The notes under the pieces: generated by a model
Databases searched by the model: none
The model's input: the letters and a program-made list of their open reading frames with translations, nothing else
Told to the model about the DNA's origin: nothing
Part shown: piece by piece, positions 1 through 5,971 of the stretch
Layout: each line of letters begins with the position of its first letter
How positions within the stretch are numbered: the first letter of the stretch is position 1
Made by a program: the position numbers and the translations under genes
DNA from: Methanocorpusculaceae archaeon UBA456
GTDB lineage: Archaea > Halobacteriota > Methanomicrobia > Methanomicrobiales > Methanocorpusculaceae
NCBI GenBank assembly: GCA_002496395.1
Contig: DAJQ01000028.1
Location: 95,661 to 108,058, forward strand
DNA length: 12,398 nt
Direction of reading: 5' to 3'

Positions 1-399
1 GGCGTATCCGGCCCCGCTCTCGTCACGCAGGAGATGGTCAGGTCGATGGGAAGGCATCCGATCATCTTTGCGATGGCAAATCCTGTGCCTGAGATCATGC
101 CTGAAGAGGCAAAGGCAGCGGGTGCGGGGATCATCGGAACCGGCAGGAGCGATTATCATAATCAGATCAACAATGTCCTTGCATTCCCGGGGATCTTCCG
201 TGGGGCGCTGGATGTGCGTGCGACACGTATCACCGACGAGATGAAGATCGCAGCTGCCCATGCCATTGCAGCATATATTCCGCACCCCACAAAGGAGTAC
301 ATCCTCCCCTCGGTCATCGATCGCGGGGTAAGCCGGGCGGTGGCAGCGGCTGTTGCAGAAGCCTGGACGCTCTCCTGTACCAGGGAGGCTTTTATCTGA
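1..399 (+). CDS. Malic enzyme, C-terminal fragment (5' end outside window)
   Basis: The frame is open from base 1 and ends in TGA at 397-399, giving about 132 residues of the NAD(P)-binding C-terminal half of a malic enzyme. The family oxidatively decarboxylates malate to pyruvate and CO2 with reduction of NAD(P), in the cytoplasm. Recognisable signatures are G-V-S-G-P at the start, A-M-A-N-P-V-P-E-I, then T-G-R-S-D-Y-H-N-Q-I-N-N-V followed by L-A-F-P-G-I-F-R-G-A-L-D. These are characteristic conserved blocks of the short prokaryotic/archaeal malic enzymes. The C-terminus is complete and undamaged. In a methanogen the enzyme would sit at the junction of pyruvate and the incomplete reductive TCA branch; that role is inferred. 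The start, the Rossmann glycines and the active-site Lys lie upstream of the window. Confidence 0.93.
   Translation, partial: GVSGPALVTQEMVRSMGRHPIIFAMANPVPEIMPEEAKAAGAGIIGTGRSDYHNQINNVLAFPGIFRGALDVRATRITDEMKIAAAHAIAAYIPHPTKEYILPSVIDRGVSRAVAAAVAEAWTLSCTREAFI
389..398 (+). promoter_or_regulatory. Possible TATA box of the potassium channel gene
   Basis: The A/T-rich string CTTTTATCTG overlaps the last codons of the malic enzyme gene. Its centre lies about 28 nt before the ATG at 422, close to the archaeal TATA-to-start spacing, and no SD sequence precedes that ATG. A leaderless transcript would fit. The alternative is read-through from the malic enzyme gene, since the gap is only 22 nt. Confidence 0.3.
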
Positions 400-421
400 T
401 TGAGCCCATCTTACCTATAGC

Positions 422-1240
422 ATGAATGCCGGTGATAAGAAGTTCCCGCTCTATCTTCTGCTGCTGGTGGCAGTCTTCCTCATTGGTTCGGTTGGCCTTG
501 CCCACCTTGAAGGACTCTCGTTCTTTGATGCCGTCTACTTCATCATTGTAACGGTGGCAACAGTCGGGTATGGCGATATCGTTCCGGTGACAGATGGCGG
601 CAGGTTCCTGGTGATGGTGCTGATCCTTGCCGGGGTGGGGACATTCCTGACGGTTGTTGCCTATATAATCGAGCTGATGATTGCACGAAACGATCTCAGA
701 TCCAGGCAGAGGAAGGTCCGTATGATCATCGGGGTCTTCTTCTCTGAGGTTGGTGTGCCGATGATTCATCTCTTCCAACCGGGTATCCCCTCCCTTCCGG
801 CAGGGGCTGAGGATCTCCTTGTGCGGGATGGCTGGGACAAAAAAAAGTTCACTGCGGCACGGAAACGCATCTCAGGCAGGTCTTTTGGGGTCGATCTGAT
901 GAAGATCGATCGGATCGCCCTCTGGCAGCTCCTTGCAGAGAAGCGTGGCTTTACGATCCAGCTCCTCCAGCATCCGATGCTCTTTGATGATGAGCCCTTC
1001 TCGGAGATGATCACCGCGATATCGCATCTTCAGGAGGAACTCTCGGCACGGCGGAATCTGATGGATCTCTCGCAGACAGATGCTGCACATCTGTCACGCG
1101 ACTGTGATCGTGTGCTTCGCCTGCTGGTGATAGGATGGCTCGATCATATGCAATACTTACAAAGCCATTACCCGTATCTCTTCTCGCTCTCAGTCAGGAC
1201 AAATCCTTTTGATCCTGAGGCGTCTGCTGAGATTGACTGA
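422..1240 (+). CDS. Two-TM potassium channel with a non-RCK cytoplasmic domain
   Basis: This 272-residue protein has the plan of a KcsA/MthK-type ion channel subunit, expected to tetramerise in the cytoplasmic membrane and conduct K+. TM1 spans about residues 8-28. The pore helix and selectivity filter T-V-G-Y-G-D lie at 47-52, and TM2 at about 61-87. The cytoplasmic part (about 95-272) has no G-x-G-x-x-G Rossmann motif, so it is not an RCK/TrkA-N gating domain. It begins with a basic linker and the string I-I-G-V-F-F-S-E-V-G, then is mostly helical and charged. The ligand or function of this tail is unknown. The ATG at 422 is the natural start because it directly precedes TM1; there is no SD. 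The last 47 bp overlap the oppositely oriented kinase gene. Confidence 0.88.
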   Translation: MNAGDKKFPLYLLLLVAVFLIGSVGLAHLEGLSFFDAVYFIIVTVATVGYGDIVPVTDGGRFLVMVLILAGVGTFLTVVAYIIELMIARNDLRSRQRKVRMIIGVFFSEVGVPMIHLFQPGIPSLPAGAEDLLVRDGWDKKKFTAARKRISGRSFGVDLMKIDRIALWQLLAEKRGFTIQLLQHPMLFDDEPFSEMITAISHLQEELSARRNLMDLSQTDAAHLSRDCDRVLRLLVIGWLDHMQYLQSHYPYLFSLSVRTNPFDPEASAEID

Positions 1241-2396
1241 TCAGATCAGGGTTATTCCGATAGGCGTTCTTTGGGATAATAATCTCAAACCGTGCACCCT
1301 CCTGAAAGGTGCCGGTTTCGCTGATTGTCATACCTGTAATCGAGAGTATCTCGCGGATCAGGTAGAGCCCAAGCCCCATCTTGCTTCCCCGGATATGCGA
1401 GAAGATCCGCTCTTTCATATCATCTGGAATACCGACTCCATCATCTTCAACAATCAGCACCCCGTATTCTCCATCCTGGCGAAACGAGATTGTTATTCTG
1501 GTTGCCTTCTCCCCGTGAATAATGGTATTATGGAAGAGATTTGAGAAGACTTTCAGGAGGAGCGGGTCAGCATAGATCTCAAGATCGCCGGTATGTACCT
1601 CAAGCATACTCTCCGAAAGGCCAATCTCCATCTCAGCCCATCGTGCTGTCGATTCAACATGCTGCCATGTGGGTTCCTGGGTTCCGAGATTCTGATAGTC
1701 GGCTGTGAAGGTGATCTGCCTCTCTATCGTCCTCACAGCTTCGGTGAGTTTCTCCATGTATCTTCGGATCTCCGGATCACCGGGAAGTTCTTCTTCTATG
1801 ATGGAGCCATAGCCGAGAATGGAGGTGATCTGATTTAAGATATCATGCCTCGTGATCGAGGAGAGGAGATTGAGTTTTTTATTTGCCACTTCAAGACTCT
1901 GGCGTGCCCTGTATACGTCCGTTATATTCCTGATGAAGATGGTGGTGCCGATCGGTGTCCCTTTTCTGCTGGCAAATGGTTGTGTTCGCACCTCGAATAT
2001 CTCGTCTCCATCATCACGATGGATGAGGTGCGATCCTTCCATATCATGGATCCCCCACCGTTCCATGATGATCGTTCCATCTGTTCCTTCAATTTCGTCG
2101 AAGGTACTGCCAACAACGATTGTTGCAGCACGATTCATATCAACCACCCGATTGTTCTGATCAAGGACGATTAAACCGTCATTCATCGTTTCGATGACCG
2201 TCTTCCGTGCAAGTGGGACGATCGTGAAGAGGCCGAGGTTCGTATTGCCGCTGATAATGAAGAGGGAGGCCGTTATTATGAGCGCAAACGGCGTAAGATC
2301 AACGCCGGGGAACGGGTCGAGGCGGAAGAGGTACAGAAGATTGAAAAGGATGGGGACGATGATTCCAATAAAAAAGAGGAATAGCTGTTCGCGCAC
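1194..2396 (-). CDS. Sensor histidine kinase, PAS + HATPase, with truncated 7TM domain
   Basis: From a GTG at 2396 the protein has 400 residues. Two hydrophobic helices (about 3-24 and 33-51) match the end of the 7TM domain of methanogen histidine kinases. A PAS domain follows (about 64-165), then a dimerisation helix with S-I-T-R-H-D and phosphoacceptor His184, and a complete HATPase domain (N-box with Asn286/Asn290, G1 D-D-G-V-G-I-P at 318-324, G2 G-L-G-L at 341-344). It should autophosphorylate and pass phosphate to an unseen response regulator. The frame stays open upstream to a TAG at 2508-2510 and encodes 37 more 7TM-like residues (N-G-P-I-Y-P and two hydrophobic runs), but contains no ATG, GTG or TTG. 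Compared with the intact kinase at 6838-8562, about 140 N-terminal residues are missing. It is a shortened kinase or a decaying gene. The hydrophilic C-terminal tail (about 380-400) overlaps the channel gene. Confidence 0.85.
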   Translation of the reverse strand: MREQLFLFFIGIIVPILFNLLYLFRLDPFPGVDLTPFALIITASLFIISGNTNLGLFTIVPLARKTVIETMNDGLIVLDQNNRVVDMNRAATIVVGSTFDEIEGTDGTIIMERWGIHDMEGSHLIHRDDGDEIFEVRTQPFASRKGTPIGTTIFIRNITDVYRARQSLEVANKKLNLLSSITRHDILNQITSILGYGSIIEEELPGDPEIRRYMEKLTEAVRTIERQITFTADYQNLGTQEPTWQHVESTARWAEMEIGLSESMLEVHTGDLEIYADPLLLKVFSNLFHNTIIHGEKATRITISFRQDGEYGVLIVEDDGVGIPDDMKERIFSHIRGSKMGLGLYLIREILSITGMTISETGTFQEGARFEIIIPKNAYRNNPDLISQSQQTPQDQKDLS

Positions 2397-2507
2397 ACGG
2401 GGCGTGCTTGCGGTGTACCGGTAGATCAGGATACAGATGGAGCAGACAATCAGGAAGTATGAGTACAGGGTAAGCAGCGGGTAGATCGGGCCGTTTCGTC
2501 GATCGCT
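2397..2507 (-). pseudogene. Start-less remnant of the kinase's 7TM domain
   Basis: This stretch is in frame with the downstream kinase and encodes 37 residues. It includes N-G-P-I-Y-P-L-L-T-L-Y-S-Y-F-L and a second hydrophobic run ending in I-L-I-Y-R-Y. It aligns by eye with the S-G-P-Y-Y segment (residue 140 onward) of the intact 7TM kinase at 6838-8562. No usable start codon is present and a TAG lies immediately upstream. An ATG at 2533 on the same strand is in another frame and would need one frame change to join. Confidence 0.5.
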
Positions 2508-2592
2508 CTACTCTCTTCTGCCAGCTCTATCATGGGGTTGCTGCTGATACAATAAAGATGATTTTTTATCAAATAATTTTGATGGTGAGATA

Positions 2593-2602
2593 GATATATA
2601 TT
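2593..2602 (+). promoter_or_regulatory. TATA box upstream of the two-repeat microprotein
   Basis: GATATATATT lies in an A/T-rich spacer (about 2545-2602). Transcription would start near 2624, leaving a short leader that contains the SD-like GGTGA at 2626-2630, six bases before the TTG at 2637. The element is nearly palindromic, so it could also drive minus-strand transcription toward the truncated kinase. A second A/T run on the minus strand (2561-2570) is better placed for that. Confidence 0.4.
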
Positions 2603-2636
2603 CCGGGTGTGTCAAGGGGGGAAGTGGTGAAGACAA

Positions 2637-2828
2637 TTGACCTGTACTGCATATGCCCACCTGGAACCTGCAAAGGTTAGAAAGATTGAACAGCTTGAAG
2701 AAGAACTCGGGGTTATCCTCCTCGCCCATGAGAAGCTGACGCCTGTTGCCTCACTTTCAGCAGGGGATCTGGAGCAGCTCCGTGCAATTGAAAAGAAGAT
2801 GGGTGTCGTGCTCGTTGCGTATGCATAA
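2637..2828 (+). CDS. 63-residue two-repeat microprotein of unknown function
   Basis: I do not recognise a named family. The start is inferred to be TTG at 2637: an in-frame stop lies at 2628-2630, GGTGA at 2626-2630 can pair with the 16S 3' end at a spacing of six, and there is no in-frame ATG before the last third of the frame. The protein is a tandem of two similar units. Residues about 15-33 read I-E-Q-L-E-E-E-L-G-V-I-L-L-A-H-E, and residues about 46-62 read L-R-A-I-E-K-K-M-G-V-V-L-V-A-Y. Each unit is an amphipathic charged helix followed by a short hydrophobic strand, joined by a linker with L-S-A-G-D-L. There is no signal peptide, membrane segment or Cys-rich motif, so it is probably a small cytosolic, possibly dimeric, helix-strand protein. 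Repeat conservation and codon pattern argue that it is real. It has its own TATA box, and a strong hairpin follows the stop. Confidence 0.68.
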   Translation: MTCTAYAHLEPAKVRKIEQLEEELGVILLAHEKLTPVASLSAGDLEQLRAIEKKMGVVLVAYA

Positions 2829-2844
2829 CCTGCATGTATACCCC

Positions 2845-2879
2845 CTCTGTGATGGGGGAGATTGCCCCCCCCCACAGAG
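2845..2879 (+). terminator. Strong G/C hairpin after the microprotein gene
   Basis: CTCTGTG (2845-2851) pairs perfectly with CACAGAG (2873-2879). Inside it, GGGGG (2854-2858) can pair with part of a run of nine Cs (2865-2873) around a short A/G-rich loop. The hairpin starts 17 nt after the stop codon of the microprotein and lies between convergent genes. No T-run follows, so it may be an mRNA 3'-end stabiliser or part of a small RNA rather than a standard archaeal oligo-T terminator. Confidence 0.45.
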
Positions 2880-2925
2880 CCAATGACTGTGTCTCTTCAG
2901 CAACTCAGTCGGTGAGATGCCGGTC

Positions 2926-2953
2926 TGCAGGAGGGCGGGTGTACCCGCCTGCA
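2926..2953. repeat. Near-palindrome between convergent genes
   Basis: GGCGGGT (2934-2940) and ACCCGCC (2943-2949) form an inverted repeat, flanked by TGCA on both sides (2926-2929 and 2950-2953) with a four-base bulge. It lies 12 bases beyond the stop of the minus-strand lipoprotein gene. As RNA it folds equally well from either strand, so it could serve as a 3'-end structure for the lipoprotein mRNA. As DNA it could be a dimeric protein site. Confidence 0.45.
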
Positions 2954-2965
2954 TTGAATGGGGTA

Positions 2966-3541
2966 TTACCGGTAGTAGATCCTGAGCGTTCCTTCTGTGG
3001 AGAGGCGCTTCTGCTGGCCATATGGCTCAATGACAAACGCGATCCCCTCATCTGCATCTGCTTCAACTGCTCCATCGGAGATTCCCGTGTAAGATTCGAT
3101 ATATGTGATGGTACTCCGGTCAAAGGAGGGGTTATCATCCCATGCCCTCGTATATGCATGAGCCTGGTCGAGTGTCATGAACCGGATGGTCACCGGGGCA
3201 TCTGTCCTGACTTCAACCTTCAGGTGTTTCTGCATGATGGTATTTACCTGGGGTACGATCTGGGAATAGCCGCTTTCAGGGGAGAGCTGCTCTTCACGCC
3301 AGAATATCCAGCTGCCAGCAGATGCCGGTGTGGATTGGGGTGTCCCGGAATCAACCGGCGTCTCCCCGCTGATGGTCTGTGTTGCTTCACCGACTTCAGA
3401 TAAGGCATCGCCAATCGTATCTTCAACACTTCCCATGATCGAATCAGAATCAAGGATAACTCCGGTCGGATCCGTTGCACAACCGGCAAAGAAGATGGCT
3501 GCAATAAGGATTACACCTATAGTAATCTCGGATACTTTCAT
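2966..3541 (-). CDS. Secreted lipoprotein of unknown function
   Basis: The preferred start is the ATG at 3541 (191 residues), because a TATA-like ATTTAAATAA (3561-3570) lies 25 nt upstream, as expected for a leaderless transcript. A TTG three codons further upstream is less likely. The N-terminus is a lipoprotein signal: a hydrophobic run (about 7-17) ending in F-F-A-G-C, with the lipidated Cys at residue 21. A Ser/Thr/Asp-rich stalk follows to about residue 75. The folded C-terminal domain (about 76-191) starts with S-W-I-F-W-R-E-E and alternates short hydrophobic strands with polar turns (for example V-T-I-R-F-M, I-T-Y-I-E-S-Y, I-A-F-V-I-E-P-Y), ending in R-I-Y-Y-R. It looks like a compact alpha/beta or beta domain outside the cell. 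No catalytic motif is evident and I do not recognise a family. Confidence 0.82.
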   Translation of the reverse strand: MKVSEITIGVILIAAIFFAGCATDPTGVILDSDSIMGSVEDTIGDALSEVGEATQTISGETPVDSGTPQSTPASAGSWIFWREEQLSPESGYSQIVPQVNTIMQKHLKVEVRTDAPVTIRFMTLDQAHAYTRAWDDNPSFDRSTITYIESYTGISDGAVEADADEGIAFVIEPYGQQKRLSTEGTLRIYYR

Positions 3542-3560
3542 ATCTTCCAAAAAGCACTGA

Positions 3561-3570
3561 TTATTTAAAT
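3561..3570 (-). promoter_or_regulatory. TATA box of the lipoprotein gene
   Basis: On the minus strand this reads ATTTAAATAA, centred about 25 nt upstream of the ATG at 3541. This predicts a leaderless mRNA and decides the start codon. It lies in the 157-bp divergent spacer (3542-3698) shared with the Ntn-hydrolase pseudogene. I see no other clear element in that spacer apart from the second TATA-like box at 3670. Confidence 0.5.
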
Positions 3571-3669
3571 AGCTAGCGACATGCCATTCTCCTCTGAATT
3601 GGAAGATGTGTTTTCCCTCGGTGGATGATTCGCAGTTGATGGCTGCCCGATCTGACTGCCAGATGACAG

Positions 3670-3678
3670 GTTTTAACT
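3670..3678 (+). promoter_or_regulatory. TATA-like box of the Ntn-hydrolase gene
   Basis: GTTTTAACT is centred about 25 nt upstream of the ATG at 3699, and no SD lies between them. This agrees with a leaderless transcript and with the ATG at 3699 being the original start, rather than an in-frame ATG farther upstream (3606). Confidence 0.4.
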
Positions 3679-3698
3679 CTTGTCATGAATTATACACT

Positions 3699-4980
3699 AT
3701 GAAATACCCGGGAATCGGATGCCTTTTACTCATCGCTCTTCTCCTGCTCAGCTCGGCAGGGTGTAGTGAAAGAACGGGATCTCGGGGTGAGCCTGACCAG
3801 ATTGATGTGATATCATCCGTTGATCAGGAAAAAAGCGCCCCTCTCTTTATCGATGGATTTGAAGGCGGCCAGGCCTACAGGACATCATCCGGCACCTTCC
3901 TGGTGCTGGATCTCAGTACATCACGGACTCAGATGGGGCGGCAGTACGGTGGCCTTGCCGGGGAAGATCTCCGGACCTTTCACGACAGGATTGTGGCGGA
4001 TATCACCGGGCGGGGTGTTGCCGGGGACTATCAACTGGCGACAGCACAAGGGTTGTATGACGGCTATCCACCGTCTTTACAGGAGTTGCTTCAGGGTATG
4101 ATCCAGATATCCGGGCTTACCATGGATGAGGTGCTGGTTGTCAATGCCGGGATGCTTCTCCTGACCGACGCAATCCTCGCGGAACGGCGCCGGGTCTGCC
4201 TGACGATGCCCCGGCAGGGTGCAGCGGGATTGGCGTCTGGAATGGATACACTGAGGATGGCACACTTGTCTTTGGCCGGAACTGGGATATCAATCGGGAT
4301 GTGATGAAGGAGTATATGGAGTTCCTTTCTGTTGTTGTGCTCCACCCGGATGACAGCTACTCGTATGCCAATATCCATCCGCTTGGAAATGTCTATCTTG
4401 AGACCGATATGAACGAGTACGGTCTCTTCATCGAACTGAATAATGGAGTCCACTCTGACCCGACTGAACATATGGATTGGCAGGATACCTCATCGGTGCT
4501 GTTGATGTTTTGAGGGAATGCCGTGATGTTGAAGAAGCGGTGCTGATGCTGAAGGCTATCCCGGCGGATCTTTCGTTCATTCTCCAGATTGCAGATCCTG
4601 CGGAAGCCATTTCACTTGAGCGGGGAACCTTCGATGCCAGGGTGCGGGATCCGGATGACGAGGCCCTCGTGATCGCAGTGAACCATTTCATTCCACCCTA
4701 TCCGCCGGAATGGAGCAGATGGGTTCAGCCGCCACGGCCTCATGAAGACGATCCGAGATACAGCAATATGCTCCGGCTTGCACAGTCACCGGCGTATATG
4801 GGCCATTTCACTCCGGAACTGATGCAGGATTATCTGATGGTCCCAACAGATGATGGCGGCGGATACCACAATGAAACGGTCTACCCGGTTATTGCAGTCC
4901 CGGAGACACGTACCATCTGGCTGCATGCCTGTGAGTATGCGGACTGGGAAGAGGTGCCTCTGGCATCCCTTCTTGGATAA
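3699..4980 (+). pseudogene. C45/acyltransferase-like Ntn-hydrolase lipoprotein, broken by two frameshifts
   Basis: Three reading frames join into one protein of about 427 residues. The first (3699 to about 4190) begins with a lipoprotein signal (L-S-S-A-G-C, Cys22) and includes T-Q-M-G-R-Q-Y-G-G-L and V-L-V-V-N-A-G-M, typical of the segment before the nucleophile in C45/acyl-CoA:6-aminopenicillanate acyltransferase relatives. The second (about 4200-4475) has G-C-S-G-I-G-V-W-N-G-Y-T-E-D-G and F-G-R-N-W-D, holding the candidate Cys nucleophile (4220-4222) and the conserved Arg and Asp, then E-L-N-N-G. The third (about 4477-4980) carries L-A-G-Y-L-I-G-A-V-D, R-D-V-E-E-A-V, I-A-V-N-H-F and ends in TAA. 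Such enzymes self-cleave before Cys and hydrolyse or transfer linear amide bonds; the substrate here is unknown. Both joins require a -1 change, as single-base deletions would cause. The first lies between about 4180 and 4218, the second at about 4474-4480 (GATTGGCAGG). It is either a pseudogene or an assembly error. Confidence 0.8.
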
Positions 4981-4986
4981 TTTTTT
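4981..4986 (+). terminator. Oligo-T terminator after the Ntn-hydrolase
   Basis: Six consecutive Ts directly follow the TAA at 4978-4980. Archaeal RNA polymerase terminates at such T-runs without a hairpin. The next gene, on the same strand, starts 62 nt later. Confidence 0.45.
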
Positions 4987-5047
4987 ACAGCGGTAACAGG
5001 TAGATTCATCCTCTCAGGGGAGAAGTGGAGTATATCTGAGTCTTTGT

Positions 5048-5935
5048 ATGCTCTGGTTCTTCTTCGCACTCGGGGGTGCAGTCTCCCAGGCAGTCTATGC
5101 CGGCATGGTGAAACGTCTGCTCACAGAGAAGCAGATCTACCCACTGGCAGGTTTTTCCTTCCTCTTTGCCTCGATCTTTCTCTCTGGTGTCGTCCTTATT
5201 CTGGGTGTTCCGGCAATCGGCCCGGGTCTTGTTCCGGCAGTCCTTGGAACGGTTGCGATCAACATCATCGCCACAACCCTGCTTTTCCGGGCACTCACCA
5301 AAAGTGATCTCTGCCTCTGCATCCCGATGCTTGCATTCACCCCGGTCTTTCTTCTGGCAACATCGTTTCTGATCCTGGGTGAGGTTCCGACCATTGCCGG
5401 TGCCATCGGGATGCTGCTTGTTGCATCGGGTGCCTATCTTCTCCACCTTGATTTCGATGTACAGGGATCAGCTGCGCTCGCAACACCATTTCAGCGGCTC
5501 TTCAGGGATAGAGGGGTGCAGTCGATGCTCGGTGTTGCATTCCTCTTCTCAATCTCGGTGAACTTTGACAAGCAGGTTGTCGAGAACTCGGATCCCTTCT
5601 TCGGATCGGTCTTCGTCTTCCTCCTGCTTGCTCTTGCGTTTCTCTCTCTTTCGGCTCTTCACAGGAGAGATGAGAGGAGTTCTAAATCAGCGCCATCCTC
5701 TCTTCTCTTCCTCGCCTATCCGGCAGTCGGGCTTGTCCTTGCATCTGAGATCGTCATGATCAACTTCGCCTACACAATGGCAATTGTTCCCTATGTGATC
5801 AGCATCAAGCGGCTCGCAATTGTATTCTCGGTGCTCTTTGGGCTCCTGATCTTTCACGAACGGTTCAGCTGGGGCCGAGTACTGGGGGCGATCATCATGG
5901 TCGCCGGTGCCGGGATGATCCCGGTCCTGGGATAA
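5048..5935 (+). CDS. EamA/DMT-family transporter (10 TM)
   Basis: This 295-residue, strongly hydrophobic protein has the two-fold repeat of the drug/metabolite transporter superfamily: five helices in residues 1 to about 135 and five in about 155-295. The first repeat ends with the typical E-V-P-T-I-A-G-A-I-G-M-L-L-V-A-S-G-A-Y-L segment. The second ends with the matching H-E-R-F-S-W-G-R-V-L-G-A-I-I-M-V-A-G-A-G. A charged cytoplasmic loop separates the halves, and a second hydrophilic loop (R-R-D-E-R-S-S-K) lies at about 205-215. The family exports or exchanges small metabolites such as amino acids, nucleosides or sugar derivatives; the substrate cannot be deduced. ATG at 5048 lies directly before TM1. 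The leader has only weak SD-like GGAG at 5027-5030, 17 nt upstream. The gene is intact and converges on the PGF-CTERM gene, 36 bp away. Confidence 0.9.
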   Translation: MLWFFFALGGAVSQAVYAGMVKRLLTEKQIYPLAGFSFLFASIFLSGVVLILGVPAIGPGLVPAVLGTVAINIIATTLLFRALTKSDLCLCIPMLAFTPVFLLATSFLILGEVPTIAGAIGMLLVASGAYLLHLDFDVQGSAALATPFQRLFRDRGVQSMLGVAFLFSISVNFDKQVVENSDPFFGSVFVFLLLALAFLSLSALHRRDERSSKSAPSSLLFLAYPAVGLVLASEIVMINFAYTMAIVPYVISIKRLAIVFSVLFGLLIFHERFSWGRVLGAIIMVAGAGMIPVLG

Positions 5936-5941
5936 GTCGTG

Positions 5942-5947
5942 GAAAAA
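5942..5947 (-). terminator. Oligo-T terminator of the PGF-CTERM gene
   Basis: Six As on the plus strand are six Ts for minus-strand transcription, about 25 nt beyond the stop of the PGF-CTERM gene and just past the stop of the converging transporter. It matches the expected archaeal termination signal. Confidence 0.4.
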
Positions 5948-5971
5948 AGTGTTATCGTGGAGATTGATGTT

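Noticed and set aside
392..778. Minus-strand open frame opposite the channel pore
   Set aside because: It is His/Asp-rich without structure and antisense to the T-V-G-Y-G-D channel.
2508..2729. In-frame minus-strand frame immediately upstream of the truncated kinase, considered as its missing N-terminus
   Set aside because: It has no membrane helices or 7TM similarity, is antisense to the microprotein, and is separated by a TAG.
2834..3403. Long plus-strand open frame antisense to the lipoprotein gene
   Set aside because: It is Cys- and Pro-rich, has no signal or domain logic, and lies opposite a minus-strand frame with a clear lipobox and TATA box.
3606..3698. Upstream in-frame ATG (3606) as the start of the Ntn-hydrolase
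   Set aside because: The extra 31 residues would precede the lipoprotein signal peptide, which must be N-terminal; the TATA-like box at 3670 supports the ATG at 3699.
4180..4480. Programmed -1 ribosomal frameshifting in the Ntn-hydrolase
   Set aside because: No slippery heptamer or downstream pseudoknot is evident at either junction, and two programmed events in one gene would be extraordinary.
5006..5446. Minus-strand open frame under the EamA transporter
   Set aside because: Its composition (Lys, Asp, Cys, Gln rich) is the antisense shadow of hydrophobic codons; the plus-strand transporter is certain.
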